A DNA stretch of 25,059 nucleotides from assembly GCA_964343195.1 (NCBI GenBank), contig CAYFIR010000101.1, positions 1 to 25,059 of the forward strand. The letters are read 5' to 3'. Position numbers and translations under genes: made by a program. The DNA is from CAYVAP01 sp964343195. GTDB lineage: Bacteria > Bacteroidota > Bacteroidia > J057. The notes beneath the pieces were generated by a model that had not been told where the DNA came from, made no database searches, and saw nothing but the letters and a program-made list of their open reading frames with translations. Below are positions 8,068-14,920 of this stretch, piece by piece; the first letter of the stretch is position 1, and the number at the start of each line of letters is the position of its first letter.

Positions 8068-8661
8068 TTATCTTTCCCCTCTGAAGACATAGTCCCAGTT
8101 GTGAAGCTCTTCGATGGGATTTCCGGCAGAGTCGGTTTCTGAAAGCTGGGTGGTATAGGATGGAGCACGTTGTAGGCTGAAAAAGACTGTATCCGCTGCT
8201 GGATCAAACACCCAGTGCTTCTTTTCATCATAGGTGTATCCAATGTCACGTTCATAGCCGACCGAGACGATGTACTTATCGGTGAAATAATAGGGCTCAT
8301 CGATGTAGTGCTGTCCTTCTGTGTTGATATAGGGAGCTATTGCACCCTGTTGAGGCCTAAATGGAGTGATCACCCGTATGTTGTATTGTCCTTCATTGTC
8401 TGCTGATTGGGATATTTCCAACCGATCCTCTGAGGTCATGGCGGTATCAAATACCAGGACTCCATCTCGGTAGATTTCTTCTGTGATCTCTGCGATGCCG
8501 AGGTAGGTGCCTGAGATATCGGGTAGTTTTTCCTCGGCGACTGGTTCTTCTGTTGGTTCTTCATTAGGCTGGGGATCAACCATTTCCTCTTTGCATGCAG
8601 AAAAAGTCAACAGCAGTAGGGCGACTCCCAGCAGGTAGGGGGTGAATGGGTGGGTAGACAT
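8068..8661 (-). CDS. Hypothetical lipoprotein
   Basis: The 197-residue product has a type II signal peptide with lipobox LTFSAC, the acylated Cys being at about residue 23. A short Glu/Pro-rich linker (28-45) is followed by a beta-rich domain starting PDISGTYLGIAEITEE, which looks like the lipocalin/calycin-like or META-like barrels common among Bacteroidota lipoproteins. I do not recognise a specific family. The gene stands alone, 91 bases from the 5' end of the ftsX frame downstream of it and 150 bases after the MscS gene, and is probably exported to the outer membrane. Confidence 0.85.
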   Translation of the reverse strand: MSTHPFTPYLLGVALLLLTFSACKEEMVDPQPNEEPTEEPVAEEKLPDISGTYLGIAEITEEIYRDGVLVFDTAMTSEDRLEISQSADNEGQYNIRVITPFRPQQGAIAPYINTEGQHYIDEPYYFTDKYIVSVGYERDIGYTYDEKKHWVFDPAADTVFFSLQRAPSYTTQLSETDSAGNPIEELHNWDYVFRGER

Positions 8662-8743
8662 AGGTAGGAAGGTAAAAAGGTGAGAAAAGTTGACGGGTTT
8701 CGTAATTAAAACGTCAATTCATCTCCAGATGCTGCATCCCCCT

Positions 8744-8783
8744 AGAAAAAATACTGCCCTGCATCAAAAGACACAGGGCAGTA
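8744..8783 (-). terminator. Rho-independent terminator of the MscS gene
   Basis: A perfect 10-bp stem TACTGCCCTG/CAGGGCAGTA (8752-8761 and 8774-8783) is followed on the minus strand by a run of six T (8745-8751 as A on the plus strand). It lies 30 bases beyond the MscS stop codon. Confidence 0.9.
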
Positions 8784-8812
8784 CATTGATGAAATCTTAA
8801 TAAGGAGAAGAA

Positions 8813-9637
8813 TTACTCCTCGCTATCCTTGGCGTAGTGCAGCACCCGCTGTGGGAAAGGAATCTCGATGCCAGCCTGATCCAGGGCTACCTTGGCTTTC
8901 TCGGTAATACCAAAGTACACATCCCAGTAGTCTGCAGTCGTAGCGTGTGGGCGTACAGCGAGGTTCACAGAACTGTCACCCAGTTCCAGAACGGTCACAG
9001 AGGGAGCTGGATCTTCCAGTACTTTGGGATCATTTTTCATCACTTCCATGATCACGTCACGGGCCTGCTGAATGTTGGCGTCATAGCTGATCCCAATGAC
9101 CAGATCAACACGGAGCTTACCCAGGGCAGTATAGTTGGTGATGCTACCGTTGGCGAGTTCTCCGTTGGGGATGATCACTTGCTTGTGATCAGGAGTCTTG
9201 AGCGTAGTGACAAAAATATTAATGGCAGTTACGTGTCCGATGAATCCCTGTGCTTCTACCAGGTCTCCAACACGAATAGGCTTAAAGAGCAGAATAAGCA
9301 CTCCTCCGGCAAAGTTAGCCAGGCTGCCTTGCAGAGCCAGACCCACAGCCAAACCAGCCGCACCGAGGATGGCCACGAAAGAAGTGGTCTGAATGCCGAC
9401 CATGCCGGCGACAGAAATGAACAGCAGGGCGTACAGGAGCACGCGGATCATGTCGCTAAGAAACGTCTTGAGTGCGGCTTCCATCTCCCGTGAAGCGAGG
9501 CCTTTTTTAAACAGGCGGATAAACCGCTTGATGACCCAGTTACCGACGATCAGCACGACAATCGCCAGGAGTAGTTTGGGAACATATGCCGTGGCAAGTT
9601 CCATCCCTTTGGTTGTTACATCTTCCAGGTTGAACAT
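8813..9637 (-). CDS. Small-conductance mechanosensitive channel MscS
   Basis: This is a 274-residue, E. coli-sized MscS that opens under membrane tension to release solutes during hypo-osmotic shock. Three transmembrane helices are visible: about 18-38, 62-83 and the pore-lining TM3 at about 88-120, with the Gly/Ala-packed pattern GAAGLAVGLALQGSLANFAGG. The cytoplasmic beta domain follows with FKPIRVGDLVEAQGFIGHV and the IIPNGELANGSITNYT motif typical of the family. The C-terminal alpha/beta vestibule domain ends in IEIPFPQRVLHY. The gene is monocistronic with its own terminator. A 225-base AT-rich stretch upstream (9638-9863) must hold its promoter, but I could not pick a convincing one. Confidence 0.95.
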   Translation of the reverse strand: MFNLEDVTTKGMELATAYVPKLLLAIVVLIVGNWVIKRFIRLFKKGLASREMEAALKTFLSDMIRVLLYALLFISVAGMVGIQTTSFVAILGAAGLAVGLALQGSLANFAGGVLILLFKPIRVGDLVEAQGFIGHVTAINIFVTTLKTPDHKQVIIPNGELANGSITNYTALGKLRVDLVIGISYDANIQQARDVIMEVMKNDPKVLEDPAPSVTVLELGDSSVNLAVRPHATTADYWDVYFGITEKAKVALDQAGIEIPFPQRVLHYAKDSEE

Positions 9638-9863
9638 GAGAATAGAGTTTGGTATCGTTTAGTGAATAGTTGGATAAAATGTGATGTCAAACATTTGGAG
9701 GCATAGTAATATAAAAAGTCACGAATTGCAGTATTTTTTATTAGAATTCCCCCCAAGGCGATCCTTTCCTGGTTATTTTTATCAAATTTCTCCCAAAGGA
9801 TGCAGTTTCAGCGGATTCTACCTATGGGGGAAAAAGTAGGAGTCCAAAAAGAACTATAAGAGA

Positions 9864-9916
9864 GAGGTATGAAGGTCTCAAGCAGCGATTTGCCTCCATA
9901 TCCTCATATACTTCAT
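9864..9916. repeat. Intergenic word array D ending in the hydrolase start codon
   Basis: GAGGTATGAAGG (9864-9875) is followed, after a short centre, by CCTCCATATCCTCATATACT (9893-9912), which runs on into TCATG, the start codon of the next gene. The words are the same family as array B at 1257-1390 (GGTATGRAGG and its inverse). The short centre (9876-9892) includes AGCAGCGATTTG, weakly like the GCAGCGAAATC of the array E core. Confidence 0.65.
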
Positions 9917-10784
9917 GCCTAAAAATACCGCCCGAGTACTTAACCCATTACCTATCCACATGTCCCCCTTGCTCCTCCGCTTGATGTCCATCCTTTTGCC
10001 GCAACAGGTCGCCAATCGGGCCTATCAACAACTCACCCAGCCCCAGGTCCATAAGCTGCGCGAACATGAACTGTCGGTGCTCGATCAGGCTCAGAAGACC
10101 CGGATTCCCTTTCAGTCATTTGACATCCAGTTATATCAGTGGGGAGAAAAGGGAGAGCCCATCCTCTTGATCCACGGTTGGGAAGGGCAGGCCGGAAACT
10201 TTGCCGACTGGATAGGGCCTCTGCTGGATGCTGGATTTGTGGTACATGCGTTTGATGCGCCATCGCATGGCTTTAGCACTAGGGGAGGAGCCAGCCTGTT
10301 TGAGTTTGGGCAATTGGTAGAATTGCTTATCGATCGGTTTGGGGTGCAGAAACTGCTGAGCCACTCTTTTGGCGGCGTGGCGACGACTTTTGCCTTGACA
10401 GATCGCCCGGATCTGACGATAGAGCGCTACGGTATTCTCACCATCCCCAATCGTTTCCTCGACTACGTGGAGGACACAGCCCGGAAATATGGCATGACGG
10501 AGTCGGTGAAGCAACGGCTGCTGGATCGGGTACAGCGCGAGACAGGGTACGACCCCGCCACACTTGTGGTCAGCGATTTTGTCCAGAAGATTGACTCAGT
10601 GAAGGCAGCCCTGCTCATTCACGACCGGGAAGACCAGGTGATCCCTTTTTCCAAAGCAGAGGATGTCGCAGCGGCCTGGAAGCCGGTGGTGCTGGAACCG
10701 GTTACAGGAACGGGCCATTTTAGGATCCTGCGCACCCCGGAAGTGATCGACCGAATGGTGGGGTGGCTGGCAGCCGGGGACTAA
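9915..10784 (+). CDS. Alpha/beta hydrolase
   Basis: This 289-residue soluble protein has the alpha/beta-hydrolase core. The oxyanion-hole motif HGWEG is at 87-91, followed by FDAPSHGFS at 113-121. The nucleophile is Ser 151 in SHSFGG, where the first Gly of GxSxG is replaced by Ser. The acid is probably Asp 237 or 240 (LLIHDREDQVIP) and the base His 268 (GTGHFRI). Similar proteins are common in Bacteroidota and of unassigned substrate; esterase or lipase-like activity is a family inference. The ATG at 9915 overlaps a repeat array; an alternative start is Met 16 at 9960 (MSPLLLRLMS), and both preserve the whole fold. Confidence 0.9.
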   Translation: MPKNTARVLNPLPIHMSPLLLRLMSILLPQQVANRAYQQLTQPQVHKLREHELSVLDQAQKTRIPFQSFDIQLYQWGEKGEPILLIHGWEGQAGNFADWIGPLLDAGFVVHAFDAPSHGFSTRGGASLFEFGQLVELLIDRFGVQKLLSHSFGGVATTFALTDRPDLTIERYGILTIPNRFLDYVEDTARKYGMTESVKQRLLDRVQRETGYDPATLVVSDFVQKIDSVKAALLIHDREDQVIPFSKAEDVAAAWKPVVLEPVTGTGHFRILRTPEVIDRMVGWLAAGD

Positions 10785-10894
10785 TGCCGGGCAGAGTGCG
10801 TCTTTCGGTATTCATATGCAGCGAATAGCCAGTGGGTTTCGTCTAACTACCAAGACAGACGGGGGAATAGCTTTTTCGACTTAAAACCCAAACA

Positions 10895-11320
10895 ATGAAA
10901 AACAACATTTTGGTTGGCACCATGGGCCTGGTCATGGCCCTCATTCTCTTGTCCTGTAAGCCGGAACCCGACATTACCCCTGTACTTGGAGCGCCTGTTG
11001 ACCTCGTTGTAGGCGAGCAAATTATTCTGCCTGCTCATGATGGCCAGCAACTGGAAATCGCCTTCGACAGCCTGTTGGAAAACAGCCTTTGCCCCCCTAA
11101 TGCCCTGTGTATTTGGGCTGGCAGAGCAGTGGTAAAGCTGACAGTTGATCAGCAGGAGGTGGTACTGGGAATAGGCGACCTTGAAACCGGAGTCGAGGAA
11201 CCCTATGTGAGTGTGGACTCCGTAGGGCAGTATCGCATCCAGTTGCATTATTTCGAGGAGAAGGAGGTCAATTCCATCTCAAATAAGACAGAACCGGTGA
11301 TCACCATTCAGGTGGACTAA
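10895..11320 (+). CDS. Small lipoprotein with CPxxxxCIWAG motif
   Basis: The 141-residue product has a lipoprotein signal ending LILLSC with the acylated Cys at 21. The diagnostic part is residues 57-80: FDSLLENSLCPPNALCIWAG, with Cys 66 and Cys 72 spaced to form a disulphide. Many Bacteroidota secrete small lipoproteins with this SxCPxxxxCIWAGxA pattern followed by a beta-strand-rich tail; no function is established to my knowledge. The start ATG at 10895 precedes a normal signal peptide. The gene is followed by a terminator hairpin at 11354 and appears monocistronic. Bases 10785-10894 show nothing notable. Confidence 0.85.
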   Translation: MKNNILVGTMGLVMALILLSCKPEPDITPVLGAPVDLVVGEQIILPAHDGQQLEIAFDSLLENSLCPPNALCIWAGRAVVKLTVDQQEVVLGIGDLETGVEEPYVSVDSVGQYRIQLHYFEEKEVNSISNKTEPVITIQVD

Positions 11321-11353
11321 CGAAGGTTTATTGCTATTTCAGGAACCAAAAGA

Positions 11354-11384
11354 GCCCTTTTGCTGTTGGCAAAAGGGCCTTGTT
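11354..11384 (+). terminator. Hairpin terminator after the small lipoprotein
   Basis: A perfect 10-bp stem GCCCTTTTGC/GCAAAAGGGC (11354-11363 and 11369-11378) with a 5-base loop is followed by CTTGTTGT, a weak U tract. It lies 33 bases after the stop codon. Confidence 0.8.
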
Positions 11385-11465
11385 GTATTTGGGTGACCAG
11401 TACAGCTTCTGCCACATCAGGATAAATCCAAATTCCTCCCTATTTTAGAGGTCAAACCATTGACT

Positions 11466-11624
11466 ATGGATACCGATAAGCAACAGCAGCGCGACGCCGA
11501 AAACGAAGAGCTGCGTGAATTATTCCCCCTTTTTAAGTCCTGGCGGGGGCTTTACCTGTTTGTATTAGGTGAATTAGCCGTCTTGATCGTGCTGTTTTAC
11601 TGGTTCAGTCAGGCGTTTAGCTAG
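11466..11624 (+). CDS. 52-residue small membrane protein upstream of a sodium:solute symporter
   Basis: An ATG at 11466 opens a 52-codon frame ending with TAG at 11622-11624. The product starts with a charged segment (MDTDKQQQRDAENEELRELF), then PLFKSWRGLY, then one hydrophobic helix at about 31-47 (LFVLGELAVLIVLFYWFSQA). That layout, an acidic amphipathic N-terminus followed by a single TM near the C-terminus, is typical of real small membrane proteins and not of random frames. It is codirectional with the symporter gene starting 158 bases later, so a role as a small accessory subunit of that transporter is a plausible inference. The stop codon overlaps the first word of repeat array E. Confidence 0.75.
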   Translation: MDTDKQQQRDAENEELRELFPLFKSWRGLYLFVLGELAVLIVLFYWFSQAFS

Positions 11625-11777
11625 TTCGAAGTTTCCCGCTATTCGCGGGATTTCGCTGCGCTCAACAGAGTTCGGGGTTCGTAGTTGGTAATGGGCTACA
11701 GGACTCCAGACAGGCTGTCCAGGTTTTGCTGTTTTCGCAACTTCGAACTAATATTCTTTCTCCGAACTACGAACTCT
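11622..11777. repeat. Intergenic word array E with hairpin core
   Basis: The left arm GTTCGAAGTT (11624-11633) pairs perfectly with AACTTCGAAC (11739-11748), and GTTCGTAGTT (11680-11689 region) pairs with AACTACGAAC (11765-11774). Between them is a core at 11633-11667 with the stem CCCGC/GCGGG. Reverse-complemented, this core matches the core of array A (210-242) at about 29 of 33 positions plus a 2-base gap. The array starts in the stop codon of the 52-residue gene and ends 6 bases before the symporter ATG. Confidence 0.85.
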
Positions 11778-11782
11778 CTCAA

Positions 11783-13507
11783 ATGACTACCCTAGACTGG
11801 CTCGTAATGGGCGGCACGCTGGCCCTGATCATCGCATACGGCATCTGGCGCAGCCGCGGTCAGCGCGACTTGCGTGGCTACTTCCTCTCCAACAATGACC
11901 AAAAATGGTGGACCATCGGCCTGAGCATCATGGCTACACAGGCCAGCGCCATCACCTTTCTGTCCACACCGGGACAGGGTTATGGCGACGGGATGCGCTT
12001 CGTGCAGTTTTACTTTGGACTGCCCATTGCTATGGTCGTCATCGCCATGGTGGCGATTCCCATCTACCGCAAACTCAACGTCTATACCGCCTACGAATAC
12101 CTCGAAAAACGCTTTGACCTGAAGACCCGCACGCTGGGGGCCATTCTCTTCCTGCTTGGGCGAGGGCTGGCCGCCGGGATCACCATCGTGGCCCCGGCCA
12201 TCATCCTGGAGACCCTGCTGGGTTGGGACCTGACCTGGACCTGTGTGGGAATTGGCGTCCTGGTGATGCTCTACACGGTTACCGGAGGGTCCAAAGCCGT
12301 GAGCCACACGCAGCAGCAGCAAATGGCGGTGATCCTGATCGGAATGTTCATCGCCGGTGTGCTGATGGTCCTGAAACTGCCGCCTAGTGTCAGCTTTGGG
12401 GATGCGATCACGCTGGCAGGCCAGTCGGGACGCCTCAACGTCATCAGCATGCCCGATAGCTTTGACAACTTCATCCAGGATCGGTACAACATCCTCTCAG
12501 GCCTGATCGCCGGAACCTTTCTGGCGCTGAGCTACTTTGGGACGGACCAGTCACAGGTGCAGCGCTATCTGGGGGGAAAGTCCGTCAGCGAAATTCGCAT
12601 CGGCCTGCTGTTCAACGGCATCTTCAAGGTGCCCATGCAGTTCCTGATCCTGTTCATGGGAGCCATGATGTTTGTGTTTTACCAGTTCAACCCGACGCCG
12701 ATGTTCTTCAACGACCGGGAGGTGGATCTGGTGATGGAGAGTCCTTACGGAGCTGAATATCAGACGCTGAGCCAGCAATACGATTCTCTGGACCGGGAGA
12801 AAGCCCAGACCTGGCTGGCCTGGGCCGACATGAAGGTCGTGAGCGATCAGGTAAGCGACCAGTTGGCTACCCAGGCTCAGGGCCTGCAAGCTCAGCAGGA
12901 CTCGCTACGCGAGGCGGGCGTGGCACTGATGAAGCAGCGCGATGAAGACGCCAATATCAAGGATCAGGACCGCGTCTTTCTCAACTTCGTGCTCAACCAC
13001 CTGCCCATCGGGCTGGTAGGGCTGCTGATGGCAGTGATCTTCTCGGCGGCCATGTCCTCTACGGCAGCAGAACTGAACGCCCTGGCGTCCACCACGATGG
13101 TGGACATTTACCAGCGCATGATCAAGCCAGATGGCTCTGATGCTCATAATTTGCTGGTGTCGCGTGGGCTGACCTTTGGGTGGGGCGTATTGGCGATCAT
13201 CTTTGCGATTACGGCGGGGCGCTTCGAAAATCTCATTGAGTACGTGAACATCCTCGGATCTCTCTTCTACGGAACCATCCTGGGGCTGTTCGTAGTGGCC
13301 TTCTTCTTCAAAAGCATAGGCGGAACAGCTACATTTGTTGGAGGTCTGGTGGCAGAAACAGTGGTTGCAGCCTGTTTCTTCCTGCCGATGAATTTCCCTG
13401 AGACATTTGGCTGGCTCGACATCGGATACCTTTGGTTCAACCTGATCGGAGCCGCTTTGGTGGTGCTGGTGGCAATGCTGTTTCCCCGTAGAAAGCCGGA
13501 AGCCTGA
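11783..13507 (+). CDS. Sodium:solute symporter (SSS family)
   Basis: This 574-residue transporter of the SSS/SLC5 family couples Na+ entry to uptake of a small solute such as a sugar, carboxylate or vitamin. The LeuT-like fold is supported by about 13 hydrophobic segments and by family motifs: WWTIGLSIMATQASAITFLS (42-61) with TM1 residues around the sodium site, TGGSKAVSHTQQQQ (167-180), FGTDQSQVQRYL (252-263) and SAAMSSTAAELNALAST (421-437). Residues about 301-400 form a hydrophilic, probably helical insert between membrane segments, longer than in PutP or vSGLT. The ATG at 11783 is chosen because the frame upstream of it (to a TTG at 11726) is encoded by the repeat array. A 52-residue membrane protein precedes it. 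The substrate cannot be inferred. Confidence 0.93.
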   Translation: MTTLDWLVMGGTLALIIAYGIWRSRGQRDLRGYFLSNNDQKWWTIGLSIMATQASAITFLSTPGQGYGDGMRFVQFYFGLPIAMVVIAMVAIPIYRKLNVYTAYEYLEKRFDLKTRTLGAILFLLGRGLAAGITIVAPAIILETLLGWDLTWTCVGIGVLVMLYTVTGGSKAVSHTQQQQMAVILIGMFIAGVLMVLKLPPSVSFGDAITLAGQSGRLNVISMPDSFDNFIQDRYNILSGLIAGTFLALSYFGTDQSQVQRYLGGKSVSEIRIGLLFNGIFKVPMQFLILFMGAMMFVFYQFNPTPMFFNDREVDLVMESPYGAEYQTLSQQYDSLDREKAQTWLAWADMKVVSDQVSDQLATQAQGLQAQQDSLREAGVALMKQRDEDANIKDQDRVFLNFVLNHLPIGLVGLLMAVIFSAAMSSTAAELNALASTTMVDIYQRMIKPDGSDAHNLLVSRGLTFGWGVLAIIFAITAGRFENLIEYVNILGSLFYGTILGLFVVAFFFKSIGGTATFVGGLVAETVVAACFFLPMNFPETFGWLDIGYLWFNLIGAALVVLVAMLFPRRKPEA

Positions 13508-13550
13508 TAAGCCAGCGGAAGGAATGGTGAAGGTGGGAAGATCGGAAAAA

Positions 13551-13623
13551 GGTATACGGCAATACGGTATAAGGGGCAATCTTTGATACGAAGTCTCGAA
13601 TCACTTCGCATACCACATACCGC
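13551..13623. repeat. Intergenic word array F (GGTATACGG / CCGTATACC-like words)
   Basis: The words GGTATACGGC and AATACGGTAT (13551-13570) are mirrored by GCATACCACATACCGCC (13608-13623). The centre (13589-13608) has CGAAGT and ACTTCG as an inverted pair; read on the minus strand it contains CGAAGTGA followed by CGAGA, as does the core of array A. It lies 44 bases after the symporter stop codon. Confidence 0.65.
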
Positions 13624-13640
13624 CAAATCCTGTTGCCATT

Positions 13641-13675
13641 AAAAAATGCGTCACTCAGCTAATTGAGTAACGCAT
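13641..13675 (-). terminator. Rho-independent terminator of the small HTH gene
   Basis: ATGCGT and ACTCA on the left pair with TGAGT and ACGCAT on the right (13646-13675), with one unpaired base on each side. On the minus strand it is followed by a run of six T. It lies 54 bases beyond the stop of the gene at 13729. Confidence 0.88.
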
Positions 13676-13728
13676 CTATTGGTTTGCGAGACAAATCGCA
13701 GTCGTACATTGAAATGCTGAAGCCAGCT

Positions 13729-13992
13729 TCAGGATCCCGTTGTTGGGGTGGCAGATTCGGCCAGGATTTCCTGAGCCATTTTCCAAATGCGAGGATCATC
13801 CACGCTTACAATCCCTCCGTCAGGGCCGGGCTCGAGATGGAAACCAACTGTTTCGCCATCGGTGAAGTGGGTACCGCCAAAGTAGACGCGCACGGTTTCT
13901 ACATTCATGCTGAGCTCTTCAGCGATACGGTGCATGCTGCCATCGGGCAAGCTGTCTTTTAATGTGCGCAATTCATTGAACGTAAGGGTCAT
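13729..13992 (-). CDS. Small helix-turn-helix DNA-binding protein
   Basis: The 87-residue product has an N-terminal helix-turn-helix (about 5-37): LRTLKDSLPDGSMHRIAEEL then SMNVETVRVYFGG, where IAEEL...ETVRVYF fits the recognition-helix pattern. The second half reads FHLEPGPDGGIVSVDDPRIW and probably makes a small beta hairpin. Very similar short proteins are widespread in Bacteroidota and are usually labelled putative DNA-binding protein; the target is not known. It is monocistronic with a strong terminator. The 330 bases upstream contain a cluster of hairpins (14072-14178) that could be its leader or operator region. Confidence 0.8.
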   Translation of the reverse strand: MTLTFNELRTLKDSLPDGSMHRIAEELSMNVETVRVYFGGTHFTDGETVGFHLEPGPDGGIVSVDDPRIWKMAQEILAESATPTTGS

Positions 13993-14071
13993 AGCTCTTT
14001 ATTAAGATTGTTTTCCATTGTTTTATTAAGTTAGAATTATCCCTGAATAAAGCAAGTGATAAAACTCAAAT

Positions 14072-14178
14072 GCATGGGTGCCATGGAGCATGGCAAAGTG
14101 AGGGAGTATCCGTAGTTTTACGGGCTTGGCTTGGCTTAAATGAATGGATGCACCTTGAAAATCGCAAGGCACCCATCA
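14072..14178. other. Cluster of hairpins in a gene-free spacer; possible structured RNA or leader
   Basis: Three compact stem-loops occur in a row: TGCCATG/CATGGCA with a GAG loop (14079-14095), CCGTA/TACGG with a GTTT loop (14110-14123) and CCTTG/CAAGG with a 7-base loop (14153-14169). The outer strings ATGGGTGCC (14074-14082) and GGCACCCAT (14168-14176) are perfectly complementary and compete with parts of the first and third stems. The spacer 13993-14321 has no gene. The structure would lie upstream of the HTH gene at 13992 on the minus strand. I do not recognise a known RNA family. Confidence 0.4.
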
Positions 14179-14203
14179 CCCTTCCGGATGGCTCTTTCAT
14201 AAC

Positions 14204-14243
14204 CCAAAAATCCTCTTTCCACCCAATGGGTAAAAAGAGGATT
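14204..14243 (-). terminator. Rho-independent terminator of the DUF4870 gene
   Basis: AATCCTCTTT (14209-14218) pairs with AAAGAGGATT (14234-14243), extended inside by ACCCA/TGGGT. On the minus strand it is followed by five T. It lies 79 bases past the DUF4870 stop codon. Confidence 0.82.
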
Positions 14244-14321
14244 GCCTAAGTCACACAATAAGTCGTTAAGCGTAGCCTGTTTTCAGGTATGGCTCATAGG
14301 AGCCTCGTTGCTGAGGTGGGC

Positions 14322-14801
14322 TTACAGTATATCAATGGTCCAGGGATACTTGAAGTCTTCTCCCTGACTCGCTTTCACTGTACCAATAATGGTGTACACC
14401 AATTGCACAATTCCCAGGACAATAAGGATGGGAATCCCGATCAGGATGACTGAGAGAATCCCGGCAATGGCCATGTAGATCATCATGCTGATCTGAAAAT
14501 TCAGAACTTTTCTGCCGTGTTTGTCAATTGCCGGGAGTTCATCTTTTTTGGCGAGCCAAAGCACAAGAGGGGCCAGTACCCATCCCATTGGAATCACATA
14601 TCCGATCAGCGGAGAAGCGTGAATACCGGTAATCCAATCGCTGTCATTGTTGACTTTTCTGGACTGAAAGGACTGGGATTCAGATGGCTGGTCAAAGTCG
14701 AATGATCCGTGGTCTTCTTCCACCGGGTTGGATGAATCTTTTTCCTGGTCAAAAACCTCGTCTTTCATCCGTTCAAAAGGATCCTGGTCTTGTGGTGTCA
14801 T
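14322..14801 (-). CDS. DUF4870 (Tic20-like) membrane protein
   Basis: The 159-residue protein has an acidic, disordered N-terminal tail (1-55, rich in Asp, Glu, Ser and Gln) and a C-terminal DUF4870 domain. The domain shows the family pattern: HASPLIGYVIPMGWVLAPLVLW (first hydrophobic pair, about 61-82), KDELPAIDKHGRKVLNFQIS (87-106), then two further hydrophobic helices (108-147) and a closing GEDFKYPWTIDIL. DUF4870 proteins are small integral membrane proteins of unknown function related to Tic20. The start ATG at 14801 is the only one before the acidic tail. It is separated from the TonB gene upstream by a terminator hairpin, so it probably has its own promoter. Confidence 0.9.
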   Translation of the reverse strand: MTPQDQDPFERMKDEVFDQEKDSSNPVEEDHGSFDFDQPSESQSFQSRKVNNDSDWITGIHASPLIGYVIPMGWVLAPLVLWLAKKDELPAIDKHGRKVLNFQISMMIYMAIAGILSVILIGIPILIVLGIVQLVYTIIGTVKASQGEDFKYPWTIDIL

Positions 14802-14845
14802 ATGCTATCTGGGGTTGATGAGTTTCAAAGGAAAATACACATAAA

Positions 14846-14902
14846 AAGACGAACCGCACCCACTAAGGTTGGAACTGACCTTAATAAAGTGCGGTGATTT
14901 TT
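14846..14902 (-). terminator. Hairpin between the TonB-like and DUF4870 genes
   Basis: The outer arms ACCGCAC (14853-14859) and GTGCGGT (14889-14895) pair, and an inner stem AAGGT/ACCTT sits within. A T-rich run (CTTTTTAT) follows on the minus strand, and GATTTTT on the plus strand. It is placed 25 bases after the TonB-like gene and probably ends its transcript. Confidence 0.75.
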
Positions 14903-14920
14903 AGCAGTGGGGTCTCTGGT

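Noticed and set aside
9638..9863. Promoter for the MscS gene
   Set aside because: AT-rich sequence is present, but no match to the TTTG / TAnnTTTG pattern had good spacing, so I did not call one.
13507..13640. Terminator for the symporter gene
   Set aside because: Only word array F is found here; no plus-strand stem with a T run was seen, so none is called.
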